From Thalassobaculum sp965228445 (lineage in GTDB: Bacteria; Pseudomonadota; Alphaproteobacteria; Thalassobaculales; Thalassobaculaceae), in assembly GCA_965228445.1 (NCBI GenBank), contig OZ245813.1, positions 4,650,001 through 4,714,000 on the forward strand: 64,000 nucleotides of DNA, given 5' to 3'. Below, piece by piece: positions 35,828 through 44,268 of this stretch. Numbering within the stretch: the stretch's first letter is position 1; each line of letters opens with the position of its first letter. The notes beneath the pieces were generated by a model. It made no database searches, was not told the DNA's origin, and saw only the letters and a list, made by a program, of their open reading frames with translations. The position numbers and the translations under genes were made by a program.

Positions 35828-37513
35828 TCAGGTCTGGGCCCCTTCCTGGTACATCCAGTTCCGGATGATGGCCACGGCCTCCTCCGGGTGTTTGTCGACG
35901 ATCTCGCCGATCTTGCGCAGGGAGGAGGCGCGGACGCGGCCTTCCACCTGGTTGATGTCGATCATCTGGTCGAGCAGGCTTTCCTCAGCATCCTCCTCGC
36001 CTTCCAGCAGTTCGGCCATGTCGGCGGTGGCGCCGGGCCCGGCGAGTTGGGCCATTTCGCCGCCGGCCATCAGGCTGCCGGCCCCGCCGGCCCCGCCGGC
36101 CAGGGTCGTCGGCATGCTCTCGAACAGGCGGGTGAGGACCGGCCGGACCACCAGCAGGATGACCAGCAGGCCGACCACCGCCAGGACCAGGACCTCGGCG
36201 AGCTGCAGCAGCTCCTCCTTGGAGATGCCGAACAGCAGCGAGCCGTCGTCCAGCTCGCCCGGATCCAGCTTCACAAACTCCATGTTGACCACTTCGACCA
36301 CGTCGTTGCGGTCGGGGTTGAAGCCGATCGCCGACTTCACCAGCGTCTCGATCGCGTCGAGCTGAGCCTGGCTGCGCGGCTCGTAGACCCGGTCGCCGTC
36401 CTCGTTGCGGGTGTAGTTGCCGTCCACCAGCACCGCGACCGACAGCCGCTGGACCTCGCCGCCTTCCTTCACCCGTTCGGTGACGGTGCGGGAGATCTCG
36501 TAGTTGGTGGTCTCCTCGGTGCGGTTCTGCTGGCGGTTCGAGGTGTTGGTGTTGCCGCCGTTGTTGACGTCGGATTCCGGCAGGTTGTTCTGCACCGTGA
36601 CGGTGTCTTCGCCGGCACGCTCGGATTCCTGACTGTTCTCCTCGATCGCCTGGGTCGAGCGGGCGACGACCTCGTCCGGATTGTAACGCTCGCGGCTTTC
36701 GGTCAGCCGGTCGTAGTTGATGTCGGCGGTAACCTCGGCCCGGACCCGGCCGAGACCGACGGTCTGCTCGACCAGTTCCTCGACCTGTTGGCGCAGCCGG
36801 TTCTCGAACGCCCGGCGCATCTCCTCGGCGTTCTGCAGGGCCAGGGCGGCCGAGCCTTCCTCGCCGAAGCCCCGGGCCAGAAGCTGGCCGCGGTCGTCGA
36901 GGATCGACACTCCTTCCGGCGTCAGCTGCGGAACGGCGGCGGCTACCAGGTGCTGGATCGCCAGGATCTCTTCCTTGCCCGGCCGCAGGGTTCCGTTGGT
37001 CTGCAGCACCACGGACGCGCTCGGTTCCTGCTGCTGGCGCGAGAACAGCTCGCGGCGCGGCAGCACGAGGTGGACGCGGGCGGCGCGCACGTTGCGGATC
37101 GAGGAGATGGTCCGGCCGAGTTCGCCCTCCAGCGCGCGCACCAGGTTGACGTTCTGCACGAAGCTGGTGGTGCCGAGGCCCTGGCTCTCGTCGAACACCT
37201 CGTAGCCGATGCCGCCGCCGCCGGGGATGCCCTGCTCGGCAAGGCTGACGCGCAGGTTCAGCATCTGGTCGGAGGGGACGAAGACCTGGGTGCCGCCGGC
37301 CTTGAGCTGGTAGGGGATGCTGCGGCTCTCCAGCTCGCGCACGATCGCGCCGCTATCGGCCGGATCCAGGTCCGAATAGAGCAGCGACATGCTGCCGCTC
37401 GACAGGCGCGATACCAGGAAGATGAAGAAGCCGACAACCGCCAGCGCCGTGCCGGCGAGGGCCGCCAGACGAACCGGTCCGAGGTTGCGTACGAGATCGG
37501 CAAACGGATTCAT
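35828..37513 (-). CDS. fliF: Flagellar MS-ring protein FliF
   Basis: A 561-residue membrane ring protein. The first membrane helix is at about residues 15-35 (LAALAGTALAVVGFFIFLV) and the second at about residues 420-445 (LAEVLVLAVVGLLVILLVV). The YscJ-type domain contains YSDLDPADSGAIVRELES and GVSILDDRGQLLARG. The C-terminal tail VRASSLRKIGEIVDKHPEEA is the FliG-binding region, so a FliG must exist elsewhere. It is the first gene of the minus-strand operon. Confidence 0.96.
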   Translation of the reverse strand: MNPFADLVRNLGPVRLAALAGTALAVVGFFIFLVSRLSSGSMSLLYSDLDPADSGAIVRELESRSIPYQLKAGGTQVFVPSDQMLNLRVSLAEQGIPGGGGIGYEVFDESQGLGTTSFVQNVNLVRALEGELGRTISSIRNVRAARVHLVLPRRELFSRQQQEPSASVVLQTNGTLRPGKEEILAIQHLVAAAVPQLTPEGVSILDDRGQLLARGFGEEGSAALALQNAEEMRRAFENRLRQQVEELVEQTVGLGRVRAEVTADINYDRLTESRERYNPDEVVARSTQAIEENSQESERAGEDTVTVQNNLPESDVNNGGNTNTSNRQQNRTEETTNYEISRTVTERVKEGGEVQRLSVAVLVDGNYTRNEDGDRVYEPRSQAQLDAIETLVKSAIGFNPDRNDVVEVVNMEFVKLDPGELDDGSLLFGISKEELLQLAEVLVLAVVGLLVILLVVRPVLTRLFESMPTTLAGGAGGAGSLMAGGEMAQLAGPGATADMAELLEGEEDAEESLLDQMIDINQVEGRVRASSLRKIGEIVDKHPEEAVAIIRNWMYQEGAQT

Positions 37514-37729
37514 GATCGGTCACTTCCCCCAAAGCGGGTCCGAAGGCGGACCTCGAAGCGGGCGCTGGCACGAGCGGTGGTCCGGTCGGCCTGGTCGGCG
37601 TCCCCGATGGTGCGCGGCTGTGATGCTGCCGTTAATTTCTGTAAAATTTTATACAAAACCCTTGCACCATTGTCCATGGCTATATGGGCAAAATTTTCCT
37701 ACCCAAGTTACCACTGTTATATATAAAAG

Positions 37730-37744
37730 TTAACAGGTAATTAG
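37730..37744. promoter_or_regulatory. CtrA-like box between fliF and the first TPR-glycosyltransferase gene
   Basis: TTAA-N7-TTAG matches seven of eight positions of the CtrA consensus TTAA-N7-TTAA. It lies in an AT-rich stretch 217 bases before the fliF start (minus strand) and 59 bases before the TPR gene (plus strand). In Caulobacter the fliF operon is activated by CtrA, so this site could serve either gene. Confidence 0.4.
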
Positions 37745-37802
37745 AGGCGGTCGTTTGAGTTCTAGCTGAACCAGTTGGCCCGAACCGGCGGGGGAATGTC
37801 CA

Positions 37803-39356
37803 ATGGCGCGAGGTGCAAAGACGCCGGGATCACGGCAGGCTCTGCCGCGCTGGGCCGATCCGAGCAACCCGTTGGCGCGCCAGCACGCCGCGCTGGTCCA
37901 GGCCGGAATCGCCGCCTACGAGGCGGGGGACATCGACACCGCCCGCGCCCGGTTCCGGGCGGTACTGGATCAGGACATAGAACATCCGGACGCCCTGATG
38001 GGCATGGGCATCGTCGCCCGGGCGATGCGCCAGCATCAGACCGCCGCCGAACTGTTGCGCCGGTCGGTTGCGGTGAACCCGAAATCGTCGAAGGCGTGGT
38101 CGAACCTGGGGAACGCCCTCCAGGACCTGGACCTGTGGGACGACGCCGTGCGCGCCAACCAGGAGGCGGTGAAGCTGGAGCCCGGCCACCCCGGTATTCG
38201 CCAGAACCTGGGCAGCGTGCTCAACTCGATCGACCGGCCGTACCAGGCGCTGCCGCATTTCCGCGAGGCGCTGAAGAGCAGCGGCGGCCCGATCGACGCG
38301 GTGATCAACTACGCCACCGTGCTGTCCCGGGTCGGCGAGTACGGCGCCGCCGACCGCAACTTCAAGCGCGCCCTGAAGGAGGTGCCGGCCCATCCGGTGG
38401 CGAACTTCCACTACGGCATGAACCAGCTCTGGCAGGGCAACTGGGAGGCAGGCTGGCCGCTGCACGAATGGCGCTTCCTGTCGGGCACCTATGCCGGGTC
38501 GTTGCGGCAGATCGCGGTGACGGCACCGCTGCCCGACTCTCTGGAGGGCAAGCGGGTCTTCCTGTTTCGCGAACAGGGTATCGGCGACGAGCTGCGCTTC
38601 GCCACCATGATCCCGGACGTGGTCGCCCGCGGCGGGGAGATCACCCTGGAATGCTCGGCCAAGCTGATGCCGCTGTTCGCCCGCAGCTTTCCCGGACTGA
38701 GACTGGTGGAGGCACGCCATCTCGCGGTCGATCGGGGCGAGGAGACGTTCGACGTTACCCTGCCGACCGGGAGTCTGGGTCAGTATGTCCGGAGAACCCT
38801 CGACGAGTTTCCCCGGGACCGGCCGCTCCTGACGCCGGATCCCGACCGGGTCGCGGCCTTCGCCGACCGTCTGTCGGCGCTCGGCCCGGGGGCGAAGGTC
38901 GGGCTGTCCTGGCGCAGCGGCCTGCGCGGCCGCCTGCGCTCGGACATGTATGCCGCCATCGAGGATCTGGCGCCGCTGTTCCGGCTGAGGAACGTGGTCT
39001 TCGTCAATCTGCAGTACGACGACGCGCGCGAGGAACTGGCGCTGGTGAAGGACCGGTTCGGCGTCACCGTCCATGCGTTCGAGGATCTGGATCTGTTCGA
39101 CGATCTCGACGGGTCGGCGGCGCTGACCCGCGCGCTGGACTTCGTCGTCAGCGCCAACACCTCGGTGGCGACGATCGCGGGAGGCGTGGCGACGCCCGGT
39201 ATCGAGTTCTTCGGTCGGCCGATCCCGAAAGGCTATCCGATCGGCGGCGGCGATCCCTGGTTCCCGTCGATCCGGCCCATGGGAAAGCGGCCGGGAGATC
39301 CGTGGAGCGGTCTGATGCGGGAGATCGCGAAGGTCGTGGAGGCGGTGAAGCCGTAG
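37803..39356 (+). CDS. TPR-glycosyltransferase protein 1 (FlmG-like candidate)
   Basis: A 517-residue two-part protein. Residues 28-205 form about five tetratricopeptide repeats (AYEAGDIDTARARFRAVLDQ and similar). The C-terminal 290 residues form a glycosyltransferase-like domain with EQGIGDELRFA at 257, KVGLSWRSGLRG, VFVNLQYDDAREEL and DFVVSANTSVATIAG. These resemble the nucleotide-sugar site of GT9-type enzymes. Three paralogues lie beside the flagellin genes. The layout is that of Caulobacter FlmG, in which the TPR part binds flagellin and the GT part glycosylates it. The acceptor here is inferred. Confidence 0.78.
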   Translation: MARGAKTPGSRQALPRWADPSNPLARQHAALVQAGIAAYEAGDIDTARARFRAVLDQDIEHPDALMGMGIVARAMRQHQTAAELLRRSVAVNPKSSKAWSNLGNALQDLDLWDDAVRANQEAVKLEPGHPGIRQNLGSVLNSIDRPYQALPHFREALKSSGGPIDAVINYATVLSRVGEYGAADRNFKRALKEVPAHPVANFHYGMNQLWQGNWEAGWPLHEWRFLSGTYAGSLRQIAVTAPLPDSLEGKRVFLFREQGIGDELRFATMIPDVVARGGEITLECSAKLMPLFARSFPGLRLVEARHLAVDRGEETFDVTLPTGSLGQYVRRTLDEFPRDRPLLTPDPDRVAAFADRLSALGPGAKVGLSWRSGLRGRLRSDMYAAIEDLAPLFRLRNVVFVNLQYDDAREELALVKDRFGVTVHAFEDLDLFDDLDGSAALTRALDFVVSANTSVATIAGGVATPGIEFFGRPIPKGYPIGGGDPWFPSIRPMGKRPGDPWSGLMREIAKVVEAVKP

Positions 39357-39365
39357 CGGCCCCGA

Positions 39366-39411
39366 CTTCACTCCGCTCGCCGTCGGCTCATCGGCGCCGA
39401 GCGGAGTGAAG
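39366..39411. terminator. Long hairpin between convergent TPR-GT 1 and sciP
   Basis: CTTCACTCCGCTCG at 39366-39379 pairs perfectly over 14 bp with 39398-39411, with an 18-base loop that can fold further. It lies between the TPR-GT stop (39356) and the sciP stop (39421), where a bidirectional terminator is expected. It has no long T tract. Confidence 0.6.
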
Positions 39412-39420
39412 GGGAGGGCG

Positions 39421-39744
39421 TCAGCCCGCCTTGCGGCGGTACTGCTGAATTCGGGTGGCGCGCAGGCCGCGGACACCGTGGCGATCGATCAACCGCTGCC
39501 AGGAGGCAAACTCCTCCTCGCTCAGGTTCCACCGTTCGCAGGCTTCCTCGACCGTCAGCATGCGGCCGCGCACGGCGGCCACGACTTCTGCCTTGCGCCG
39601 CATGACCCATCGCTGGGTGTCCTGCGGCGGAAGGTCCTCCAGGCTGAGGAGCGTGCCGTCCGGCCCGACCACCTCGGTGGCCCGGTCTCCCTGGGCGATG
39701 TCCAAGTTGGCTGGCGAGTAATCAAACGTCGAATGTGCGGTCAT
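39421..39744 (-). CDS. sciP: SciP / DUF1153 family CtrA antagonist
   Basis: A 107-residue DNA-binding protein. The block LEDLPPQDTQRWVMRRKAEV, then LTVEEACERWNLSEEEFASW and RQYRRKAG-type end, is the conserved DUF1153 domain with a helix-turn-helix. In Caulobacter, SciP blocks CtrA-dependent transcription of flagellar and other genes in G1 phase. I start at 39744 (MTAHST). A CtrA-like box lies 51 bases upstream. Its place in a flagellar cluster fits control of flagellar timing. Confidence 0.88.
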   Translation of the reverse strand: MTAHSTFDYSPANLDIAQGDRATEVVGPDGTLLSLEDLPPQDTQRWVMRRKAEVVAAVRGRMLTVEEACERWNLSEEEFASWQRLIDRHGVRGLRATRIQQYRRKAG

Positions 39745-39794
39745 GGTCCGGTACGTGTGTTGGTATCGGGTGACCTCAAGATGCCATCGCCGGC

Positions 39795-39809
39795 TTAACA
39801 AAAGGCTAA
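39795..39809. promoter_or_regulatory. CtrA-like box overlapping an inverted repeat upstream of sciP
   Basis: TTAA-N7-CTAA matches seven of eight positions of the CtrA consensus and lies 51 bases before the sciP start. The same bases are part of an inverted repeat, CGGCTTA at 39791 with TAAGCCG ending at 39813. The site could therefore be a CtrA box, a SciP site or a hairpin. Confidence 0.4.
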
Positions 39810-39920
39810 GCCGAGGAAGCCTCGGCAGATTTTGTATGCAGGCACGCGAAAGCGCCGCCGCCGGCGCTGCCGGGGCGGGAAGGGACGAACGAAAACGCCG
39901 GAGGAACCGGGCGCATGAGG

Positions 39921-39948
39921 GGAAAAGGGCCCCGGCCGGAAGGCCGGG
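39921..39948 (-). terminator. Rho-independent terminator of the fliK-flgD-flgE operon
   Basis: CCCCGGCC and GGCCGGGG form a perfect 8-bp stem with a 4-base loop. On the minus strand it is followed by CCCTTTTC. It starts 36 bases after the flgE stop. Confidence 0.75.
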
Positions 39949-39983
39949 GCTGAGGAAAGCGGTATTGCTAGCGGGAAGAGCCG

Positions 39984-41273
39984 TTAGCGCTTCACGCGGA
40001 TGATTTCGTCGAGCAGTTCGTCGCCCGTGGTGATCACCCGAGTCGCGGCCGAATAGGCGCGCTGGGTGACGATCAGGTCGGTGAACTCGGCCGAGATGTC
40101 GACCGTGGACCGTTCGAGTGCCTCCGATTCGACGAAGCCCAGTCCCTGGGTTCCGGGTCGGGCCAGCACGAGCTCGCCTGAGTCGTTCGACAGGGCGTAC
40201 GCGTTGCCGGTCTCCTGCCTCAGTTCGGTGGCGGCCGGAACGGAGGCCAGGGCGATCTGGTACAGGGCCCGCGACTCGCCGTTGCGGAACTGACCGGTGA
40301 CCAGGCCGTCGTCGCTGATGTCGACCTGCAGCAGGTCGGACGGGCCGGAGCCGTCCTGGTTCAGCAGGGTCGCTTCGTAGATGTCGTCGAACTGGCCGAG
40401 ACCGGTGGAGCTGTCGAAGGTGCCCCACAGGATGTTCGGAGCCGACGCATTGGCACCGGTCGAGAAGAAGTTCGCCGGGATCGTCAGGGCGGTGGAGGCG
40501 GTCGCCCCGCTGGCACCCGCGGTGCCGTCGACGCTTTCCAGCGTGCCGTCGCCGTTGAAGACGACGGTTTGCGCGGCGGCGACCTGGTTGGTGTTGCCGT
40601 TGGAGTTGGTGATATCGACCGTGTAGCTCCAGGTATTCGCGACCGCCGACTTGGTCCAGTTGATGGTCAGCAGGTGGTCGGTGCCCAGCGAGTCGAAGAT
40701 CGTCAGGTTGGTGGTCGCCGTGGTGCCGGTGGCGGACGCCGCCGGCAGGTTGGCGGCGATGTTCAACCGCGTGGTCGGGTTGGCGACCGCGCTGAAGCCG
40801 GTCAGGTTCACCGTCTCTAGGCTGGTCAGCAGATCCTGGGTGGTGGCGTTGACGATGTTGCCCGACGTGTCGGTCCGCCAGCCCTGCAGGAAGTAGCCGG
40901 CCGTGTTCTTCAGGTTGCCGTCCTCGTCCTGGGTGAAGGAGCCGGCGCGGGTGAACAGGAACTCGCCGTCGGAGCCGTCGTTCTGGTTGACCACGAAGAA
41001 GCCTTCGCCGATCAGCGCGAGGTCGGTGTCCGACGTCGTGCCCTGGATCTGGCCCTGCTTCTGGGGGTCGGTGAAGGGACGGGCGATGACGCCGCCCGGC
41101 GCGAACTGGGTGTCGCTGGCCGACTCGGTGACCAGGGTCTGGAACCGGACCCGGGTTTCCTTGTAGCCGACCGTATTCACGTTCGCGATGTTGTCGGAAA
41201 TCGCCGCGAAGGCAGTGGACTGGGCGCTGATGGCCGCCACGCCAGCGAACAAGCCGCCGTATATACCGCTCAT
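39984..41273 (-). CDS. flgE: Flagellar hook protein FlgE
   Basis: A 429-residue hook subunit. The N-terminal flg_bb_rod motif is SGIYGGLFAGVAAISAQSTA, then ISDNIANVNTVGYKET. The C-terminal domain has FVESEALERSTVDISAEFTD and TQRAYSAATRVITTGDELLD. The start at 41273 has GGAGG and an A-rich spacer; a longer in-frame start at 41288 would overlap that site. It is third in the fliK-flgD-flgE unit and is followed by a terminator. Confidence 0.96.
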   Translation of the reverse strand: MSGIYGGLFAGVAAISAQSTAFAAISDNIANVNTVGYKETRVRFQTLVTESASDTQFAPGGVIARPFTDPQKQGQIQGTTSDTDLALIGEGFFVVNQNDGSDGEFLFTRAGSFTQDEDGNLKNTAGYFLQGWRTDTSGNIVNATTQDLLTSLETVNLTGFSAVANPTTRLNIAANLPAASATGTTATTNLTIFDSLGTDHLLTINWTKSAVANTWSYTVDITNSNGNTNQVAAAQTVVFNGDGTLESVDGTAGASGATASTALTIPANFFSTGANASAPNILWGTFDSSTGLGQFDDIYEATLLNQDGSGPSDLLQVDISDDGLVTGQFRNGESRALYQIALASVPAATELRQETGNAYALSNDSGELVLARPGTQGLGFVESEALERSTVDISAEFTDLIVTQRAYSAATRVITTGDELLDEIIRVKR

Positions 41274-41386
41274 TTTTTTATCCTCCATGGGATGCGCGCG
41301 GTCTGGGCCGCCGTCCGCATCGGGAAGCTTGATCTGGCGCCTTCTGGCTAGGGAGACCGGCCGCCTTCTGGGGCCGTCAAGTCACG

Positions 41387-42058
41387 TCAGGCGGTGCCGG
41401 TCATTCGGACCGACATCACCTCGCTGAGTGAGTATTCCGCGTCGCCGATCTGCAGCGACGGCCCGCTTTCGGAGAAGCTCGCCCCGGTCACCCGGCCGGT
41501 GATGTCCACCGCGCCGTGCACCGTCTTGCCGTCGGAATCCTCGGCGGCGATGGCGAAGTAGTAGAGACCCTCATCGACCGGGTCGCCGTTCTGATCGGTG
41601 CCGTCCCAGGTCAGTTCGTGCCGCTGGTTGCTGGTGCTGCCCTCGAACTCGCGAACCACCTTGCCCTGGCTGTTGTAGATCTTGACCATGAGCTCCTGGG
41701 TGTCCTTCGGCGGCTTGTAGCCGAAGGTGATCGGGTTCTCGCCGTCGAAGTGGGTGATGTCGCCTTCGACCTGGACGTCCTTGCCGATGTAGGACGTGGC
41801 GGCGGCGTCGGCGCTCGAGTTCAGCAGCCCGATGAGGGATTCCAGGTTCTCGTTCTGCTTGATCTGCTGTTCGACCGACGCGAAGTTGACCAGCTGGTTG
41901 ACCATGTCCTTGTTGTCCATGGGATTCAGCGGGTCCTGGTTCTGCAGCTGGGTCGTCAGCAGCGTCAGGAACTGATCGTACTGATCCGCCAGCCCGACCA
42001 TCGAGGTCGCGGTGCCGGATCCGGTGCTGCTGGTGCTGGTCGTGCTTGAGACGTCCAT
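41387..42058 (-). CDS. flgD: Flagellar hook capping protein FlgD
   Basis: A 223-residue scaffold for hook growth. The N-terminal motif is DQYDQFLTLLTTQLQNQDPL, then MDNKDMVNQLVNFASVEQQ. The central FLIG/Tudor-like part includes MVKIYNSQGKVVREFE and ELTWDGTDQNGDPVDEG. It lies 11 bases after fliK and 113 bases before flgE. Confidence 0.96.
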   Translation of the reverse strand: MDVSSTTSTSSTGSGTATSMVGLADQYDQFLTLLTTQLQNQDPLNPMDNKDMVNQLVNFASVEQQIKQNENLESLIGLLNSSADAAATSYIGKDVQVEGDITHFDGENPITFGYKPPKDTQELMVKIYNSQGKVVREFEGSTSNQRHELTWDGTDQNGDPVDEGLYYFAIAAEDSDGKTVHGAVDITGRVTGASFSESGPSLQIGDAEYSLSEVMSVRMTGTA

Positions 42059-42069
42059 GTCCTTACCTC

Positions 42070-43803
42070 CTAGGCGACGAGATCGAGGCTGCCGTCGGCC
42101 TTAATGCCGCCGGACCCTCCATCGCCCTGTTGGTCGGTGGCGACGGCGTCACCGTCGATTTCCTGGGCCGCGAGAGCCCCGTTCGCAGACGGCTTGCCGC
42201 CGGGCCCGTCATCGGCGTCGTCGGCATACTGGCGGCCGTCACCGCGCAGATCGAATTCGAGCGACTCACCGTCGGTCTGCAATCCTGCGTCATGCAGGAC
42301 CCGTTCGAGACCCTTGGCGTCCCTCTGGAGCAGTTCCAGGGTTTCCGGCCGGTCCACCGCGACGACCGCGCGGACCAGTCCCTCCTTGGAGATCTCCATC
42401 CTGATATCGACCTTGCCCAGTTCTTCCGGGCTCAGTCGGATCGTGACCTTGCCGCCGCCATCCTTGGCGGTGGCCGACATCTTCATCGCGACCTGGTCGG
42501 CCGGGGTGCCCAGATTGGCACCCGGCCGGCCATGAGCGGTTGCGGCCGCCCGGTCGACCGGAGAGGCGGAGGTATGCGTGCTCTGGGGTCCGCCAACCCC
42601 GGCCATGGTGAAGGGTGTCGATGAAGAGGAGACGCCGGTCGGGCGTCCGGCCTCGCCGCCGGCAAGAGACGCGGGCTGGGCCCGCGCGGTCCGGGTGGCG
42701 AGGATTTCCTGGAACTGGGCGCGCGAGGCTTCGCCGCCGAACCCGCGCTGGCCGATGGTCGCGCCGAAGCTGACCCCGACCTGCTGCGGGTTGGGCTGGC
42801 CGCCCTGACCCTGGTTCTGAGACTGGGTGTTGGCACCGGCGTTCTGGCCGCCGGCATTGTTGCCGCCGGTATTGTTGCCATTGGCGCTCTGGCCGTTGGC
42901 CGAGGTCGCGGACGATCCGTCGGCACCGACGAAGGTCGGCTGGTTGCCGCCCACATGCAGGGTACCGGCGCCGCCATTGGCGTTCGACGTCTGGACCTGG
43001 CCGCCGGCCGCGGCCGCCTGCTGGGCCTGGACGAGCACGGCGGACGACACACCCTGGGAGCGCGCCACCGGTACCGGCGGCTCAACCGATACCTTGGCGC
43101 CCATCAGGGCGTCGGCCCGGCCGGACGCGGTGTCGGTCTTCTGGCCATTATCGGCCTTCCGGGCGGCCGCTGCCGCCGGATCGATCTGGTCGCGCTGGCC
43201 GAGCGCCTGCCTGGCCAGGGCGGCGACATCGTCCGCCGGGGTGTCCGCTGCAGCCTGGGTCGGCTGGGGGGTGGGCTGAGCGACCGGCTGCACCGGAGCC
43301 GCCTGCGGGCGCTCGGGCGCCGGCTGCGCGACAGTCGCTGTTGCCGCCTGGGTCTGGGCGGTCGCGGCGGGGACAGGCTCGGCCTGGCCGGCCGTCTTGG
43401 TGGCCTGTGCGATCTGGGCGTCGCTTTCCGGGGCGGGGGGAACGGTCTCTGTTGTGCCGCCGGTCTGTGTCGGAACGTTCTGGGGCAGCTCGGCGACGGG
43501 CACCACGGCCTGGTCGTCGGGAGCCGCGGCCGTCTCCTTCGCGCCGTCGGTTTCGGACTCCGCGGTCTCGTCCTTGCGCGGCGCCTTCTCCTTGCGCTCG
43601 GTTCGGCTGTCGCGCTCCGACCGGTCGGTCTCGGCCGGGCGGGTGGACTCGCTGCGCTCCCGGGTCCGGTTCTCGGTCCGGCTCTCGTCGATCGTCGCCA
43701 TCATCTGCATCACGCCCTGAAAGGCGTCGCCGTTGGACGACTTGGACTTGCGGCTGTCTGCCGCCGGGGACGATGCCCGTGGTTCGATCGCGTTGAGGTC
43801 CAT
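42070..43803 (-). CDS. fliK: Flagellar hook-length control protein FliK
   Basis: A 577-residue secreted ruler and export-switch protein. Residues 1-430 are of low complexity, rich in Ala, Gln, Thr, Pro and Asn, with a charged Arg/Glu/Ser stretch at 45-85. The C-terminal Flg_hook domain has VTIRLSPEELGKVDIRMEIS and LVRAVVAVDRPETLELLQRD. I start at 43803 (MDLNAIEPR) with AGGA upstream, since the longer frame runs past the promoter. A -24/-12 promoter lies just upstream. It is first in the hook operon. Confidence 0.92.
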   Translation of the reverse strand: MDLNAIEPRASSPAADSRKSKSSNGDAFQGVMQMMATIDESRTENRTRERSESTRPAETDRSERDSRTERKEKAPRKDETAESETDGAKETAAAPDDQAVVPVAELPQNVPTQTGGTTETVPPAPESDAQIAQATKTAGQAEPVPAATAQTQAATATVAQPAPERPQAAPVQPVAQPTPQPTQAAADTPADDVAALARQALGQRDQIDPAAAAARKADNGQKTDTASGRADALMGAKVSVEPPVPVARSQGVSSAVLVQAQQAAAAGGQVQTSNANGGAGTLHVGGNQPTFVGADGSSATSANGQSANGNNTGGNNAGGQNAGANTQSQNQGQGGQPNPQQVGVSFGATIGQRGFGGEASRAQFQEILATRTARAQPASLAGGEAGRPTGVSSSSTPFTMAGVGGPQSTHTSASPVDRAAATAHGRPGANLGTPADQVAMKMSATAKDGGGKVTIRLSPEELGKVDIRMEISKEGLVRAVVAVDRPETLELLQRDAKGLERVLHDAGLQTDGESLEFDLRGDGRQYADDADDGPGGKPSANGALAAQEIDGDAVATDQQGDGGSGGIKADGSLDLVA

Positions 43804-43836
43804 GATCCTACCTGCCTGATCATTGTCGCCAAGGGC

Positions 43837-43855
43837 TTTGCAAGCGGTGGGCCAA
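43837..43855 (-). promoter_or_regulatory. Sigma-54 promoter of the fliK-flgD-flgE operon
   Basis: Read on the minus strand: TTGGCCCACCGCTTGCAAA. The -24 GG and -12 GC are exactly ten bases apart, and the flanks match TGGCAC-N5-TTGCA closely. The predicted transcription start is about 43828, 25 bases before the fliK ATG. FlbD is the likely activator. Confidence 0.8.
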
Positions 43856-44162
43856 CTTTCCGTGACGGGGCCGGCGGCGAGAGATCCGCAGATTTCCTGA
43901 CTTTCACAAACGCGGACAGCTCGGGGTCGGTCGGCAGAACCGGTGCCTGGCACTTCTTGCCGGGTCGCCGGGGGAGGGGGCGGCAACCCTTGCCGCCCTG
44001 CCGGTCACGTCGGGCCATCCGCCTGCCGGACCGGCCGCCAGAGCCCGATCCCGATGCCTGAACTGGGGGATTTCTCCTTCCCGGCACGAGGCATGCAAGA
44101 GGCCCGACGAATTCCGGCGGACTGACATTATATAAAATACATCTTTTTTTTATCTAAAATGC

Positions 44163-44190
44163 TTGACATTAAGGTTCGGAACGTGATTTA
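44163..44190 (+). promoter_or_regulatory. Candidate promoter of flagellin B
   Basis: TTGACA at 44163-44168 with GATTTA at 44185-44190 (16-base spacer) resembles a sigma-70-like promoter. No GG-N10-GC (sigma-54) site was found in this leader, unlike flagellin D. The support is the -35 match only. Confidence 0.3.
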
Positions 44191-44223
44191 ACGGTGCACG
44201 AGACGGAGTGATCCGTTTTCTGT

Positions 44224-44238
44224 CCGGCAAAAAGCCGG
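44224..44238 (+). promoter_or_regulatory. Leader hairpin of flagellin B
   Basis: CCGGC-AAAAA-GCCGG is a perfect 5-bp stem with an all-A loop, ending 30 bases before the ATG. It is followed by TCCTTAGAACGAGGA, in which TCCT can pair with the AGGA of the ribosome binding site. Flagellin C has the same arrangement. Candidate FlbT-type control element. Confidence 0.55.
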
Positions 44239-44268
44239 TCAATCCATCCTTAGAACGAGGACAGAACC

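Larger units (their letters stand above)
43804..44268. other. Divergent regulatory region between fliK and flagellin B
   Basis: This 465-base gap holds the sigma-54 promoter of fliK near its left end and an AT-rich block at about 44125-44170. A TTGACA-type promoter candidate and a leader hairpin for flagellin B lie near its right end. I see no convincing gene in it; an open frame in its middle is only the upstream extension of the fliK reading frame. Confidence 0.6.

Noticed and set aside
44168..44191. TTAA pair upstream of flagellin B as a CtrA box
   Set aside because: The two TTAA elements are 15 bases apart instead of 7.
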